Source: Phytoamicus setariae (GTDB lineage Bacteria > Pseudomonadota > Alphaproteobacteria > Rhizobiales > Rhizobiaceae). From it: DNA of 64,000 nucleotides. The position numbers and the translations under genes were made by a program. A model generated the notes under the pieces. It was not told the DNA's origin. It worked only from the letters and a program-made list of their open reading frames with translations, and ran no database searches. The first letter of the stretch is position 1, and each line of letters opens with the position of its first letter. This document shows, in pieces, positions 26,679 through 39,226 of the stretch. Location of the stretch: assembly GCF_016722925.1 (NCBI RefSeq), contig NZ_JAEQNC010000011.1, positions 1 through 64,000 of the forward strand, given 5' to 3'.

Positions 26679-26746
26679 TTTTCCAATGCGGAGCTCGCTC
26701 CGCCTCCTGTAGCTTTTCATCACCGGCATCCGCCGGCAGAGTGGTA

Positions 26747-26772
26747 AAGGCGGGAATCGATATTCCCGCCTT
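26747..26772 (-). terminator. Strong hairpin between sucD and sucA
   Basis: AAGGCGGGAAT (26747-26757) and ATTCCCGCCTT (26762-26772) form a perfect 11-bp stem with a 4-nt loop. On the minus strand it is followed by TTTACC, a weak U-tract. It could be a partial terminator or an mRNA-stabilising structure between the sucCD and sucA-sucB parts of the transcript. Confidence 0.65.
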
Positions 26773-26778
26773 ATGTCT

Positions 26779-27681
26779 TCAACCCTTGAGCACTTCGACC
26801 AAGGTTTTTCCAAGGCGCGCCGGAGACGGCGAGACGCGGATGCCTGCGGCTTCCATCGCTGCGATCTTGTCTTCCGCACCGCCCTTGCCGCCCGAAATCA
26901 CGGCGCCGGCATGGCCCATGGTGCGGCCCGGAGGGGCCGTACGACCGGCGATGAAGCCAACCATAGGCTTCTTGCGGCCGCGCTTGGCTTCGTCCTTGAG
27001 GAACTGCGCCGCGTCTTCTTCGGCAGAGCCGCCGATTTCGCCGATCATGATGATCGACTTGGTCTCGTCGTCAGCCAGGAACATCTCGAGGATATCGATG
27101 AACTCAGTGCCCTTGACCGGGTCTCCACCGATGCCGACAGCGGTGGTCTGGCCGAGGCCTTCGTTGGTGGTCTGGAACACCGCTTCGTAGGTCAGCGTAC
27201 CGGAGCGGGACAGAACCCCGACCGAACCCTTCTTGAAGATGTTGCCCGGCATGATGCCGATCTTGCATTCGTTCGGCGTCAGCACGCCCGGGCAGTTCGG
27301 TCCGATCAGGCGCGACTTGGACTTGTCGAGGCGAGCCTTGACCTTGACCATGTCGGCAACCGGAATGCCTTCGGTGATGCAGACGATCAACGGGATCTCG
27401 GCGTCGATCGCCTCGATGATCGCAGCGGCAGCACCCGCCGGCGGCACGTAGATGACCGAAGCATCGGCGCCGGTGGCGTCACGGCCTTCGGCAACCGACT
27501 TGAAGATCGGCAGCTTTTCGCCCATGGCGCCGTTCCAGGTTTCGCCGCCCTTGGAAGGGTGGATACCGCCGACCATCTTGGTGCCGTGATAGGCGAGCGC
27601 CTGCTCGGTGTGGAAGGTGCCGGTCTTGCCGGTCAGACCCTGAACCAGGATCTTGGTGTCTTTGTTGATCAGAATGGACAT
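26779..27681 (-). CDS. sucD: Succinyl-CoA synthetase subunit alpha SucD
   Basis: Alpha subunit of succinate-CoA ligase, carrying the phosphorylated histidine. It has 300 residues. The CoA-binding Rossmann region starts [21 protein letters not shown]-like near residue 13, and [10 protein letters not shown] is conserved. The phosphohistidine site is in the [27 protein letters not shown] segment. It starts 2 nt after the sucC stop, so it is translationally coupled. Confidence 0.97.
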   Translation of the reverse strand: MSILINKDTKILVQGLTGKTGTFHTEQALAYHGTKMVGGIHPSKGGETWNGAMGEKLPIFKSVAEGRDATGADASVIYVPPAGAAAAIIEAIDAEIPLIVCITEGIPVADMVKVKARLDKSKSRLIGPNCPGVLTPNECKIGIMPGNIFKKGSVGVLSRSGTLTYEAVFQTTNEGLGQTTAVGIGGDPVKGTEFIDILEMFLADDETKSIIMIGEIGGSAEEDAAQFLKDEAKRGRKKPMVGFIAGRTAPPGRTMGHAGAVISGGKGGAEDKIAAMEAAGIRVSPSPARLGKTLVEVLKG

Positions 27682-27683
27682 AC

Positions 27684-28880
<1,197 letters not shown>

Positions 28881-28914
28881 GATCTTTTCCTGTCAATCTG
28901 ACGTTGCGCTTGGC

Positions 28915-29946
<1,032 letters not shown>

Positions 29947-30006
29947 TTAAACAGAAAAGGTTAAAAATACAACACGTAATTTTGCGTGCAGTAATTTCAA
30001 TCGGTT

Positions 30007-30035
30007 AGATATATATTTTCTTACGTAAACGTCAA
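30007..30035 (-). promoter_or_regulatory. Candidate promoter of the mdh-suc operon
   Basis: On the minus strand TTGACG (30030-30035) is followed after 17 nt by ATATCT (30007-30012), inside an AT-rich stretch; a 16-nt spacing would give TATATC. It lies just downstream of zapE and about 130 nt upstream of the mdh start. Confidence 0.55.
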
Positions 30036-30052
30036 TTGAATGTCTGACAGAA

Positions 30053-31213
30053 TTATCCACGCGTGTTATTTGCGCTAGCAGCAAGATACTCTTCGCTGCG
30101 CATTTCAAACAACCTCGAAACCGTTCGGTCGAACTCAAAGCCGACTGTTCCCTTGCGCACCGGCAACAGTGCTTCCGGCATCGCTGCAGCTGATGCTATC
30201 AGGCGAATCTGACGATCGTATAACGCGTCGACCAGATTTATGAAGCGTTTGGTTTCATTGCGCTTTTCCACGGCCAGCACCGGAACATGCTCGACGAACA
30301 CGGTATGATAGCGCTCGGCGATTGCCAGGTAATCCGTTGCGGCGAGCGGTTGCTCGCACAGATCGGCAAAGGTGAACCGGGCAGCGCCATGCGCGGCAAG
30401 GGGAACGTGGATAGTGCGACCCTTCATGGCAATCCCATCGGGTACGGACTTTGCGCCCTGCGTCACCTCATGCCAGGCAGCTTCGATTCTCGTATCATTG
30501 ACGCCGTTGATCGGCACGAGCCACACCGGCAGGCTCTTTGTCTTTTCCATGCGGTAATCTGTTTCAGTATCGAGCGAGACGACGTCGACATTGTCCTTCA
30601 GCAGCGAAACGAACGGCAGGAACAGTTGCCGGTTCAGCCCGTCCAAATAGAGGTTGTCGGGCTCGACGTTCGACGTCGCCACCAGAATCGATCCAAGACG
30701 GAAGAGTTCGGTGAACAGCCGCGACAGGATCATCGCATCGGCAATGTCGGTGACAGTGAATTCGTCGAAACAAAGCAGGACGGCCTCGGCGTGCAGGCTG
30801 GCGGCGACAGGCGGCACGGGATCGGCCTGTTTCGTCTCGCCCTTCTTCAGCTTCTGCCGGTGCGCGTGGATGCGACTATGCACGTCAGCCATGAATTCGT
30901 GGAAATGCGCCCGGCGCTTGCGCTCGATCGGCGCAAGCTCGTGGAGAATATCCATCAGCATCGTCTTGCCGCGGCCGACGCTACCATGGATGTAGAGCCC
31001 GCGCACGGGCTGCTCGACCTTGCGGCGAGAAGCAAACAGCCAACCCAGCGCCGATGTCTTCGACGCGGGCTTGCGCGAGTGCAATGCCTCAAGGATCATA
31101 TCCAGGCGGCGGGCAACGGCGATCTGCTGCGCGTCATACTGTATATGGCCGTCGCCGGTCATCGTCTGCAACCGCTCGACGACGCTTGCGGAGTAGTCGG
31201 GGGGTGGCTGCAT
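30053..31213 (-). CDS. zapE: Cell division protein ZapE (AFG1-like ATPase)
   Basis: A 386-residue AFG1/ZapE P-loop ATPase, which in E. coli destabilises Z-rings and whose eukaryotic relative acts at mitochondrial membranes. Walker A is GSVGRGKTMLMD, with Walker B LLCFDEFTVTDIADAM. It starts at ATG 31213 and carries the family-typical LYIHG before the P-loop and ATSNVEPDNLY after. It lies upstream of mdh, a neighbourhood I recall as common in rhizobia. Cytoplasmic or peripheral membrane. Confidence 0.93.
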   Translation of the reverse strand: MQPPPDYSASVVERLQTMTGDGHIQYDAQQIAVARRLDMILEALHSRKPASKTSALGWLFASRRKVEQPVRGLYIHGSVGRGKTMLMDILHELAPIERKRRAHFHEFMADVHSRIHAHRQKLKKGETKQADPVPPVAASLHAEAVLLCFDEFTVTDIADAMILSRLFTELFRLGSILVATSNVEPDNLYLDGLNRQLFLPFVSLLKDNVDVVSLDTETDYRMEKTKSLPVWLVPINGVNDTRIEAAWHEVTQGAKSVPDGIAMKGRTIHVPLAAHGAARFTFADLCEQPLAATDYLAIAERYHTVFVEHVPVLAVEKRNETKRFINLVDALYDRQIRLIASAAAMPEALLPVRKGTVGFEFDRTVSRLFEMRSEEYLAASANNTRG

Positions 31214-31237
31214 GTGATGGAAATCCGGCTGCTGGGC

Positions 31238-31774
31238 TTAGCGGGAAAGGCTTACCGGTTGACCGGAGTTGGCCAGCGAACCATCGAAGCGGTTTTCGGC
31301 GGTTTTGTAGAGACGTGCCAGCTGGTTGCCGGCGCGGTCCTTGAGCACCACCTGCTTGCCGGAGACCTCCCAAGAACCCATGGCCATCAACTCGCCGGAG
31401 CAACCACGCGTGCCGCCACGCGAGCCGGAGCCGAGATTGGTCAGTGTCAGGAACATATCGCAATTGGCGCCGCCCGCATTGACCTTCCAGCCGCCGACCA
31501 TCGCTTCCTTCTTGATGTCGAGTGCTGCTGCGGCCGCCGCCGCATCGGCCTGGGTGTTCTGCCCAAGAGCCGGGTCGACAACGGGCTTCTGCGGGAACTG
31601 CGCCGTATCCGTGGTCGGATCGGGAAGCTGACCGGCCTCGACCGGCGCAACCGGCTGCGCTTCCAGCGGTTGCGGCTTCACGCTCGAATTGTCATAGGTA
31701 TCCATGCGATCGCTGGCGCAACCGGAAAGCATGATCGCCGCAACAAGCGACCCGACAGATAGCGATTTCCGCAT
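31238..31774 (-). CDS. omp19: Omp19-like lipoprotein (AprI/Inh protease-inhibitor family)
   Basis: A 178-residue outer-membrane lipoprotein. The signal peptide ends in the lipobox LSGC with the lipidated cysteine at residue 19, a Pro/Gln-rich linker follows (35-75), and the C-terminal beta-barrel domain (about 90-178) matches the Inh fold. It aligns closely to Brucella Omp19 over CSGEL..MGSWEVSGKQVVL and ENRFDGSLANSGQPVSLSR. Omp19 protects against proteases and is immunogenic in Brucella. The ATG at 31774 is chosen because the signal peptide begins there. It lies between sdhB and zapE. Confidence 0.85.
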   Translation of the reverse strand: MRKSLSVGSLVAAIMLSGCASDRMDTYDNSSVKPQPLEAQPVAPVEAGQLPDPTTDTAQFPQKPVVDPALGQNTQADAAAAAAALDIKKEAMVGGWKVNAGGANCDMFLTLTNLGSGSRGGTRGCSGELMAMGSWEVSGKQVVLKDRAGNQLARLYKTAENRFDGSLANSGQPVSLSR

Positions 31775-31969
31775 CCCCAACTCCTTCAGTCCCGACCCGG
31801 CTGCCACTCACAACCGGAAAATTATGGCGGAATTAGCGTAGGCGCATATGGTTAATCAAGCGATAACTCCGAGATTATCTCGCTGTTGAAGCTCTTGGCT
31901 GCAACAAGCTCGAAAATCGCCCCTTGCGGCAATCGTCCGCCTTAAGTGTCTTTTGGGTGAAAAGCTTGA

Positions 31970-31997
31970 CCATCCGCGCAAACCGAAGCGCGGATGG
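31970..31997 (-). terminator. Hairpin downstream of sdhB
   Basis: CCATCCGCGC (31970-31979) and GCGCGGATGG (31988-31997) form a perfect 10-bp stem with an 8-nt loop, about 50 nt after the sdhB stop. No immediate U-tract follows on the minus strand (TTTT comes 9 nt later), so it is a probable but atypical terminator or 3'-end stabiliser of the sdh transcript. Confidence 0.55.
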
Positions 31998-32045
31998 ATG
32001 TTTTGCAATGTATCTGATCGAAAATTTCCTTCGGCAGTGCCGCGG

Positions 32046-32825
32046 TCAGACCCGACGCTCCACCATCATCTTCTTGATCTCGGCAATCGCCTTGGCCGGG
32101 TTAAGGCCCTTCGGGCAGGCTTGGGCGCAGTTCATGATCGTGTGGCAGCGATAGAGCCGGAACGGATCCTCGAGATTGTCGAGGCGCTCGCCGGTGGCCT
32201 CGTCTCTGGAGTCGATCAGCCAGCGATAGGCCTGCAGCAGAACGGCCGGACCGAGGTAGCGGTCGCCGTTCCACCAGTAGCTCGGACAGGAGGTCGAGCA
32301 GCAGGCGCACAGAATGCACTCGTAGAGACCATCGAGTTTCTGACGGTCCTCATGGCTCTGGCGCCATTCCTTGGCCGGCGTCGGCGACACCGTCTTCAGC
32401 CATGGCTCGATCGAACGATGCTGGGCGTAGAAGTTGTTGAGGTCCGGCACCAGATCCTTGACGACGGGCAGATGCGGCAGCGGATAGACCTTGACCGTGC
32501 CCTTCACCTCTTCCATGCCCTTGGTGCAGGCAAGCGTGTTGGTGCCGTCGATGTTCATCGCGCACGAACCGCAGATGCCTTCGCGGCACGAACGACGAAA
32601 GGTCAGCGTCGGGTCGATCTTGTTCTTGATGTAGATCAGCGCGTCGAGCACCATCGGGCCGCAATCGTCGACATCGATGTAATAGGTGTCGATGACCGGG
32701 TTCTTGTCGTCATCCGGCGACCAGCGATAGATCCGGTATTCGCGGACGTTCTTGGCGCCTTCCGGCTTCGGCCAGACCTTGCCTTCCGACATCGTCGAAT
32801 TCTTGGGGAGAGCGAGTTCAACCAT
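32046..32825 (-). CDS. sdhB: Succinate dehydrogenase iron-sulfur subunit SdhB
   Basis: Iron-sulfur subunit of complex II, passing electrons from SdhA to ubiquinone at the cytoplasmic face. It has 259 residues. The [2Fe-2S] ligands are in [15 protein letters not shown], and the [4Fe-4S] and [3Fe-4S] ligands in [16 protein letters not shown] and [17 protein letters not shown]. It is the last gene of sdhCDAB, 17 nt after sdhA. Confidence 0.97.
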   Translation of the reverse strand: MVELALPKNSTMSEGKVWPKPEGAKNVREYRIYRWSPDDDKNPVIDTYYIDVDDCGPMVLDALIYIKNKIDPTLTFRRSCREGICGSCAMNIDGTNTLACTKGMEEVKGTVKVYPLPHLPVVKDLVPDLNNFYAQHRSIEPWLKTVSPTPAKEWRQSHEDRQKLDGLYECILCACCSTSCPSYWWNGDRYLGPAVLLQAYRWLIDSRDEATGERLDNLEDPFRLYRCHTIMNCAQACPKGLNPAKAIAEIKKMMVERRV

Positions 32826-32842
32826 TTCCTGTTCTCCTCAGA

Positions 32843-34684
32843 TCAATACACACGCGCCTTGGGCGCGATCTTGTAGGGATCGATGCCCTCAGCGATGAGG
32901 TCGGTATGCACCGGACGATAGTCGAGCTTGACGTCGCCCGCGTCATTGACCCAGGCCAGCGTGTGCTTGCGCCAGTTGACGTCGTCGCGACCGGCGAACG
33001 GACCATCGACATAGTCCTCGCGGGCATGCGAGCCGCGGCTTTCCTTGCGAGCTTCGGCGCCGTAGACCGTGGTGATGGCGTTGGCCATCAGGTTTTCAAG
33101 CTCGAGCGTCTCGACCAGGTCCGAGTTCCAGATCATCGAATGATCGGTAACCTTGATGTCGGGCAGTTCCTTCCAGATCGCGCTCATGCGCTTGCAGCCG
33201 CTTTCGAGCGATTCCTGGGTGCGGAACACGGCCGCGTCTTCCTGCATGGCACGCTGCATCTTCTCGCGCAGCACGGCCGTGGGCGTCGAGCCCTTGGCGA
33301 AGCGCAGCCGGTCGAAGCGTTCCATGATCCGGTCGCAGGCGGCAACGTCGAGTGCCGGGATCGGCTCGGCGCGGTTGATGACCTCACCGGCGCGGATTGC
33401 AGCCGCGCGGCCGAACACCACGAGGTCGATCAACGAGTTGGAGCCGAGGCGATTGGCCCCGTGCACCGAGGCGCAACCGGCCTCGCCGACGGCCATCAGG
33501 CCTGGCGAGATGCGTTCTGGGTTGTTGGCGTCGGCATTCAGCACTTCACCCCAGTAATTGGTCGGGATGCCGCCCATGTTGTAATGAACGGTCGGCAGAA
33601 CCGGGATCGGCTCGCGGGTCACATCGACGCCGGCAAAGATCTTGGCGCTTTCCGAGATGCCGGGCAGGCGCTCGTGCAGCACGGCCGGATCGAGATGGTC
33701 GAGATGCAGGAAGATGTGATCCTTGTTCTTGCCGACGCCACGGCCTTCGCGGATTTCCATCGTCATGCAGCGCGAAACCACGTCGCGCGAGGCGAGATCC
33801 TTGGCATTGGGCGCATAGCGCTCCATGAAGCGCTCACCCTCGGAATTGACGAGGTAGCCGCCTTCGCCGCGTGCACCCTCGGTGATCAGGCAGCCGGCGC
33901 CGTAGATGCCGGTCGGGTGGAACTGCACGAATTCCATGTCCTGCAGCGGCAGGCCGGCGCGTGCGACCATGCCGCCACCGTCGCCGGTGCAGGTATGGGC
34001 CGAGGTGGCCGAGAAGTAGGCGCGGCCATAGCCGCCGGTCGCCAGCACCACCATCTTGGCGGTGAAGCGGTGGATCGTGCCGTCATCGAGGTTCCAGGCC
34101 ACGACACCGGTGCAGCGGCCATCGGCCGACATGATCAGGTCGAGCGCGAAATACTCGATGAAGAATTCGGCATTGTTCTTCAGCGACTGGCCATAGAGCG
34201 TGTGCAGGATGGCGTGGCCGGTGCGGTCGGCTGCCGCACAGGTGCGCTGCACCGGCGGGCCTTCGCCGTAGTTCTGCATGTGGCCGCCGAACGGGCGCTG
34301 GTAGATGCGGCCGTCTTCGGTGCGCGAGAAGGGCACGCCGTAATGCTCGAGCTCATAGACCGCTTTCGGCGCTTCCATGGCGAGATACTGCATGGCATCG
34401 ACGTCGCCGAGCCAGTCGGAGCCCTTGACGGTGTCGTAGAGGTGCCATTGCCAGCTGTCCGGCGTCATGTTCGTCAGCGAGGCGGCAATGCCGCCCTGTG
34501 CCGCGACCGTGTGCGAGCGGGTCGGAAAAACCTTGCTGATGCAGGCGGTCTTGAACCCCTGCTCGGCCATGCCGAGCGTGGCGCGAAGCCCCGCGCCGCC
34601 AGCGCCGACAACGACCACGTCATAGGCGTGATCGACATACTCGTAGGCCTTGCCGCCCTGAGCGGCGTTTGAGACTGCAGCCAT
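32843..34684 (-). CDS. sdhA: Succinate dehydrogenase flavoprotein subunit SdhA
   Basis: Catalytic flavoprotein of complex II that oxidises succinate to fumarate. It has 613 residues. It carries the FAD-binding [19 protein letters not shown], the covalent-FAD histidine in [19 protein letters not shown] with the ENRGEGG-like TEGARGEGG, and the C-terminal [16 protein letters not shown]. It starts 5 nt after sdhD. Confidence 0.97.
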   Translation of the reverse strand: MAAVSNAAQGGKAYEYVDHAYDVVVVGAGGAGLRATLGMAEQGFKTACISKVFPTRSHTVAAQGGIAASLTNMTPDSWQWHLYDTVKGSDWLGDVDAMQYLAMEAPKAVYELEHYGVPFSRTEDGRIYQRPFGGHMQNYGEGPPVQRTCAAADRTGHAILHTLYGQSLKNNAEFFIEYFALDLIMSADGRCTGVVAWNLDDGTIHRFTAKMVVLATGGYGRAYFSATSAHTCTGDGGGMVARAGLPLQDMEFVQFHPTGIYGAGCLITEGARGEGGYLVNSEGERFMERYAPNAKDLASRDVVSRCMTMEIREGRGVGKNKDHIFLHLDHLDPAVLHERLPGISESAKIFAGVDVTREPIPVLPTVHYNMGGIPTNYWGEVLNADANNPERISPGLMAVGEAGCASVHGANRLGSNSLIDLVVFGRAAAIRAGEVINRAEPIPALDVAACDRIMERFDRLRFAKGSTPTAVLREKMQRAMQEDAAVFRTQESLESGCKRMSAIWKELPDIKVTDHSMIWNSDLVETLELENLMANAITTVYGAEARKESRGSHAREDYVDGPFAGRDDVNWRKHTLAWVNDAGDVKLDYRPVHTDLIAEGIDPYKIAPKARVY

Positions 34685-34689
34685 GTTGA

Positions 34690-35070
34690 TTATCCTGCAA
34701 ATCCGGTCTTGAGCACGGCGAAAAGACAGAGCCCGGCAACAAGAACCGTAAAGAATGTGTTGAGCATCAGGAGCACGACCTTCTGCCCTTCATGGTGAAT
34801 GTAATCCTCGATGATCACCTGCATGCCGAGCCGCATATGCGCCAGGCCCGAAATCACGACCAGACCCATGATGACAGCGACGAACGGGTTTGCGAGCGCT
34901 GCACGCACTTCCGCGTAAGACGAATTGCTGTGGGTGATGATGAAGCCGATGAAGAACAGGATCAGCGGCACATTGGCAGCGGCCGTCAGCCGCTGGCGCC
35001 AGAAATGATCCGTGCCTTCCTTGGCCGAACCGAGCCCGCGAACCTTGCCGAGAGGCGTACGCATATCCAT
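34690..35070 (-). CDS. sdhD: Succinate dehydrogenase membrane anchor SdhD
   Basis: A 126-residue membrane anchor with three transmembrane helices that helps bind heme b and ubiquinone. The ATG at 35070 starts [27 protein letters not shown], the conserved SdhD N-terminus. [18 protein letters not shown] carries the conserved His and quinone-site residues. It follows sdhC by about 11 nt. Confidence 0.94.
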   Translation of the reverse strand: MDMRTPLGKVRGLGSAKEGTDHFWRQRLTAAANVPLILFFIGFIITHSNSSYAEVRAALANPFVAVIMGLVVISGLAHMRLGMQVIIEDYIHHEGQKVVLLMLNTFFTVLVAGLCLFAVLKTGFAG

Positions 35071-35081
35071 CGAATGACCTC

Positions 35082-35474
35082 CTAGCGGACCATATAGCCG
35101 ACGACCCAAAGAAGGATCGTGATGACAGGTGCGGCGACGAACGTGGCCTTGGCCATCCTCGTGGTGAAATGCTTCTCGAACCCGTAGCCCAGATCCCACA
35201 TGAAATGGCGCAGGCCGCCGAGAAGGTGCTGGACGAGCGCCCAGGTGAATCCGAAAAGGATGATCTGGCCGATGATCGAACCAAAGATCGTGCTGACGAA
35301 GTCGTAATAGCCTTCACCCGACGCGATCGCGATCAGCCACCACGCCACCAGCAACGTGCCGAAATAGAGGGCAGCGCCCGTAATGCGATGGATTATGGAA
35401 CTCGCCATCGTCGGAATCAGCTTGTAGACTTGAAGATGGGGAGACAAAGGACGGTTTTTTGCCGCGTTCGCCAT
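35082..35474 (-). CDS. sdhC: Succinate dehydrogenase cytochrome b556 subunit SdhC
   Basis: A 130-residue membrane subunit with three transmembrane helices; heme b ligand and quinone-site region. Signatures are [12 protein letters not shown] and [14 protein letters not shown] at the N-terminus and [12 protein letters not shown] (the heme-ligand His). The ATG at 35474 is preceded by GGGAGG. First gene of sdhCDAB. Confidence 0.95.
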   Translation of the reverse strand: MANAAKNRPLSPHLQVYKLIPTMASSIIHRITGAALYFGTLLVAWWLIAIASGEGYYDFVSTIFGSIIGQIILFGFTWALVQHLLGGLRHFMWDLGYGFEKHFTTRMAKATFVAAPVITILLWVVGYMVR

Positions 35475-35911
35475 GTAAGGAACCTCCCGGGAGGGCAATC
35501 AATAAGCGCCTGGAAACCGGCGCACTCGTTCAGGCATACACATCAAAATTATGTGCATTGCATCAAAACGGTGTTTAGTCGCGTGTTTGCGCCGCCGCAA
35601 GCCCTGCCAAAGGCGTATTTCCGATTTAATCGATTATTTCGAAACCAGTATTTTGAATTCGGCTCGCGCCCGCAGCCAAGCCACCAGATATGCAATCCTC
35701 GCGCAAGTCCCATAGCCCATTGATTGTAGAGGGGACGAAGTGTTAACGTGTGATTAACAATGCGTCGTAACCGCTACAGCGACACGCCTCAGCCGTGACG
35801 CGCAATGACTCTGTAGGATTTTGAATCTGCTGCGTAATTATGTCCTTGGACCGACTCCGGCTCTTGGGATTTCAGCAGTCGGCCACTTCATGCAGTCAAA
35901 GGGAGATTGCC
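35475..35911. other. Divergent intergenic region sdhC / secreted His-rich protein
   Basis: About 437 nt without a gene. It contains a CtrA-type site at 35743-35757 and a GTGCATTGCATC stretch at 35552-35563 resembling the repeat found between phaR and phbA. No clear sigma-70 promoter for sdhC was identified by eye. Confidence 0.5.
35743..35757. promoter_or_regulatory. CtrA-type binding site
   Basis: TTAA (35743-35746), seven bases, TTAA (35754-35757): an exact match to the alphaproteobacterial CtrA full-site consensus TTAA-N7-TTAA. It lies about 155 nt upstream of the secreted-protein start and 270 nt upstream of sdhC. Confidence 0.6.
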
Positions 35912-36328
35912 ATGTTCATGCGTACCGGAATTCTCCTCGCACTTGCCACGCTTGTTATGTTCCCGGTCGGCATCGATACCGCCGACGCTGGTCAACGGCA
36001 TAATCGATATCATCATCACGTCAGGCACAACCACAAGCTTTTCCGGCAGAGGGTGGCGCACCACCGCGGGCCACGCAACGTCATCAAGTCCAAGGTTGTG
36101 GTCAATGTCATCAATGGCAGCGGGTACGGCTATGTCACCCAGTCAAGCGGCACATATTCCGGCGACGTTTCTGTCTCGTACCAACCAGGCGTCGGCACCT
36201 GGTCTTATGGCACGACCTCTCGAATCTCGAATCCGAGGATCAGGGCCGGCGGAGCGAAAATCATCAATGTCGGCCACCGGAACAACGATTGCCGCATGGA
36301 AATGGGCGTCTGCGTTATCCGCCCGTAA
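35912..36328 (+). CDS. Hypothetical secreted His-rich protein
   Basis: A 138-residue protein with a Sec signal peptide (MFMRTGILLALATLVMFPVGIDTADA). The start of the mature part is rich in His and Arg (GQRHNRYHHHVRHNHKLFRQ), a possible metal-binding or polyanion-binding segment. The central part is Gly/Ser/Tyr-rich with Val repeats (GSGYGYVTQSSGTYSGDV), and two Cys lie near the end (NDCRMEMGVCVIRP). The ATG at 35912 follows GGGAGA. I do not recognise the family. It stands alone, divergent from the sdh operon and convergent with hisC. Confidence 0.7.
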   Translation: MFMRTGILLALATLVMFPVGIDTADAGQRHNRYHHHVRHNHKLFRQRVAHHRGPRNVIKSKVVVNVINGSGYGYVTQSSGTYSGDVSVSYQPGVGTWSYGTTSRISNPRIRAGGAKIINVGHRNNDCRMEMGVCVIRP

Positions 36329-36342
36329 CAGCTATTCGACCG

Positions 36343-37407
36343 CTAGCGGACACCGATGACGACATCGATCGCTTCGATCAGCCTGTCACACTCTTCCCGG
36401 GTGCCAATCGAAATGCGCAGGAAATCGGAAATGCGCGGCTTGTCGAAGTGCCGCACGAGCACCGATACAGCCCTTAAACCCGCTGCGAGTGAGGCACCTG
36501 AATGACCGGGATGGCGGGCAAAGATGAAGTTTGCCAATGACGGCAGCACCTCGAACCCACGCTGCCGCAGCGCACCGGTGACCCGATCGCGCGATTCCAT
36601 CACCTTGTGGCGCGTCTCGTCGAACCAGGCGACATCCTCGATTGCGGCGGTTGCCCCGGCTTCGGCCAGCCGGTCGATCGGGTAGGAATTGAAGGAATCC
36701 TTGACCCGCTCCAGCGCCTCGATGAGGTGGCGCTGACCGATCGCGAAACCGACGCGCAGCCCTGCCATCGAACGTGATTTCGACAGCGTGTGGATCACCA
36801 GCAGGTTGTCGTATTTCCGCGTCAACGGAATTGCGGTTTCGCCGCCGAAATCAATATACGCCTCGTCGATCACCACTGGCTTGCCCGGATTGGCTGCGAC
36901 CAGCGCCTCGATCCCGGAAAGCGGCAAACCGATTCCGGTGGGCGCATTGGGATTGGGCAGAATGATTGCGCCGCAATCGCGCTGATAGTCTTCCAGACGG
37001 ATCTCGAATTTGTCGTCGAGCGGGATCGTCTGCGCAGCGATCCCGTAGAGCAGGCAGTAGACCGGATAAAAGCTATAGGTGATATCCGGGTAGACCAGCG
37101 GCTTGTCATGCTTGAGCAGCGCCTGGAAGGCATGCGCCAGCACCTCGTCCGATCCGTTGCCGACAAATACTTCGCTTGCATCGACACCATGCAGCCCAGC
37201 GATGGCCTGTCTCAGCTTCAACGATAACGGGTCGGGATAGAGCCTCAGCCCGTCACCCGCTTCCGCCTGAATGGCTGCGACTGCCTTCGGCGAAGGCCCA
37301 TACGGATTCTCGTTGGTGTTGAGTTTGACGAGATTCTGCATCCGCGGCTGCTCGCCGGCGACATATGGCTTGAGAGTTGAAACGATCGGCGACCAGAATT
37401 TGCTCAT
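36343..37407 (-). CDS. hisC: Histidinol-phosphate aminotransferase HisC
   Basis: PLP-dependent class I/II aminotransferase of histidine synthesis, possibly also acting on aromatic amino acids. It has 354 residues from the ATG at 37407 ([21 protein letters not shown]). [31 protein letters not shown] and the PLP-lysine motif [14 protein letters not shown] are all present. It is not next to other his genes; many rhizobia carry several hisC copies. It starts 1 nt after the ispA stop, so the two are coupled. Confidence 0.88.
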   Translation of the reverse strand: MSKFWSPIVSTLKPYVAGEQPRMQNLVKLNTNENPYGPSPKAVAAIQAEAGDGLRLYPDPLSLKLRQAIAGLHGVDASEVFVGNGSDEVLAHAFQALLKHDKPLVYPDITYSFYPVYCLLYGIAAQTIPLDDKFEIRLEDYQRDCGAIILPNPNAPTGIGLPLSGIEALVAANPGKPVVIDEAYIDFGGETAIPLTRKYDNLLVIHTLSKSRSMAGLRVGFAIGQRHLIEALERVKDSFNSYPIDRLAEAGATAAIEDVAWFDETRHKVMESRDRVTGALRQRGFEVLPSLANFIFARHPGHSGASLAAGLRAVSVLVRHFDKPRISDFLRISIGTREECDRLIEAIDVVIGVR

Positions 37408-37408
37408 C

Positions 37409-38317
37409 TCAGTGATTCCGTTGTGCGATATAGGCTGCAATCTTGACCAGCATGTCCGCCTTTTCGCCGTATGGCGCTAGCAGGGTCTGCGCTTCGGCAA
37501 CGAGGGCCTCAAGCTTTTCCTCGGTCCAGGCGATGCCGTGCAGCGAGGGCAGGGTGCCCTTGCCGCGCGCCGCGTCCTTGCCCGCCGCCTTGCCCAATGT
37601 GGCGCTATCGGCAACCAGGTCGAGCAGGTCGTCGCGCAACTGGAAGGCAAGGCCGATGATCTCGCCGAAGCGTACGAGGCGAGCCCGTTCCCCCGCCTCC
37701 GCATTGCCGATGATTGCTCCTGCCTCGCAGGCAAACCGGATCAGTGCGCCAGTCTTCATCGCCTGCATGACGGTGATCTCGCCCTCGGAAAGCGTGCGGC
37801 TTTCCGCTTCCAGATCCAGCGCTTGGCCACCCGCCATGCCGCCGAGCCCTGCCGCACGTGCAAGCGCCAGCGTCAGCTGCATCTTGCGAGCGGCATCGAG
37901 TTCGGTTTCATCGGACGCCACGATTTCAAAAGCATAGGTCAGCAGGCTGTCGCCAGCGAGAATGGCCGCAGCTTCGTCAAAAGCCTTGTGCACGGTCGGC
38001 TGGCCACGCCTAATGTCATCATCATCCATTGCCGGAAGATCGTCATGCACCAGCGAATAGCAATGGATGCATTCGAGCGCCGCCGCGATGCGCAGCGCCG
38101 TCGATTCGATGCCGCCAAACATCCTGGCGCTTTCGATCACCAGCGCCGGTCGCATGCGCTTGCCACCGTTGAGCACCCCATGCCGCATGGCGGCAAGTAG
38201 CCTTTCGGGCCGCGCGATCTCGCCCTTCTGGGGCGCCGATGACAACATCTCGCCAAGCAGCCGTTCGACTGCCGTTGCATGCGCCTTGAGCGTTTTGGAA
38301 AAATCCCTGTCTTGCAT
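37409..38317 (-). CDS. ispA: Polyprenyl synthetase (farnesyl diphosphate synthase type)
   Basis: Trans-prenyltransferase that condenses isopentenyl and allylic diphosphates. It has 302 residues from the ATG at 38317 ([21 protein letters not shown]). The first Asp-rich motif is [14 protein letters not shown] and the second is [28 protein letters not shown] and the GQALDLEAE motif fit the IspA/GGPS clade. The chain length of the product cannot be assigned firmly. Cotranscribed with hisC and divergent from mtgA. Confidence 0.9.
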   Translation of the reverse strand: MQDRDFSKTLKAHATAVERLLGEMLSSAPQKGEIARPERLLAAMRHGVLNGGKRMRPALVIESARMFGGIESTALRIAAALECIHCYSLVHDDLPAMDDDDIRRGQPTVHKAFDEAAAILAGDSLLTYAFEIVASDETELDAARKMQLTLALARAAGLGGMAGGQALDLEAESRTLSEGEITVMQAMKTGALIRFACEAGAIIGNAEAGERARLVRFGEIIGLAFQLRDDLLDLVADSATLGKAAGKDAARGKGTLPSLHGIAWTEEKLEALVAEAQTLLAPYGEKADMLVKIAAYIAQRNH

Positions 38318-38464
38318 GGCACGCTCTTTCGCATGGGCCGTAAAGCCTTGCAACAGGCCTGATGCGCCTGCCGATGACAAAACATGCCGCCGATAGCTGG
38401 CAATGTGGCTGCGCTCGGGTTATGAAAACGTGGCATACAGCAGGGAAAACCGGGGCTTTGAAGT

Positions 38465-39226
38465 TTGGAAGTTGCTTCCGAGACAGGATTGATCGCGCCA
38501 TCTCCGGCTTCGGAGACACAGGCGTCGTCGTCCGCGCGAGTTGATGTGCCGGTGCGTGCGCGTTTGCGGAAAGTCCTGAAATGGGCGATCGGCCTTGTTC
38601 TGCTGCCCTATCTGCTGATCCTGATCTATGCGGTGGGCTTCGTCCACCCGGTGTCCACCTTGATGCTGTGGGATCTCGTCACTCTGAAGGGCTATGACCG
38701 GCGCTGGGTGGATTTCGAAGAGATTTCCCCCAATCTGGTTCGGTCAGTGATGATGTCCGAGGATGGCCAGTTCTGCAATCATGACGGCGTGGACTGGGTG
38801 CAGATGAATGGCGTTATTCAGGACGCATTGGATGGCGAAGCCACGCGTGGCGCCTCCACCATACCCATGCAGACGGCAAAGAACCTGTTCCTGTGGAACG
38901 GCCGCTCGTTCGTTCGCAAGGGCCTGGAGCTGCCGCTCGCGCTAGGGGCAGACCTAGTCTGGTCCAAGAAGCGGCTGATGGAGATCTACCTCAACATCGC
39001 CGAATGGGGGCCGGGCATTTACGGCATCGAGGCGGCAGCGCGCTACCATTTCAAGGTTCCGGCCTCAAAACTCAATCGCCGCCAGGCCGCATTGCTTGCA
39101 GTGTCGCTGCCCAATCCGATCACGCGCAATGCCTCCAAGCCGGGAAAAGGCATGAAGCGTCTCGCCGGGTTGATCGAGCGCCGGGCAAAAGCTTCCGGCG
39201 ACTACATCAAGTGTCTCTACGACTAA
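38465..39226 (+). CDS. mtgA: Monofunctional peptidoglycan transglycosylase MtgA
   Basis: GT51 glycosyltransferase that polymerises lipid II into glycan strands, anchored by one N-terminal transmembrane helix (about residues 38-60). It has 253 residues. The catalytic Glu is in [14 protein letters not shown], and [17 protein letters not shown] and [25 protein letters not shown] are the other GT51 motifs. The frame begins with TTG at 38465, and no ATG or clear ribosome-binding site is found before the membrane helix, so the start is uncertain. In S. meliloti I recall mtgA next to rpmF; here 16.6 kb separates them. Confidence 0.93.
   Translation: MEVASETGLIAPSPASETQASSSARVDVPVRARLRKVLKWAIGLVLLPYLLILIYAVGFVHPVSTLMLWDLVTLKGYDRRWVDFEEISPNLVRSVMMSEDGQFCNHDGVDWVQMNGVIQDALDGEATRGASTIPMQTAKNLFLWNGRSFVRKGLELPLALGADLVWSKKRLMEIYLNIAEWGPGIYGIEAAARYHFKVPASKLNRRQAALLAVSLPNPITRNASKPGKGMKRLAGLIERRAKASGDYIKCLYD

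Noticed and set aside
23589-26747. A very long plus-strand open frame opposite sucA
   Set aside because: It is antisense to a clearly conserved gene, its translation resembles no family, and GC-rich codon bias commonly leaves the opposite strand open. The same holds for long frames opposite sdhA, tmoV, the APC permease and the dmm genes.
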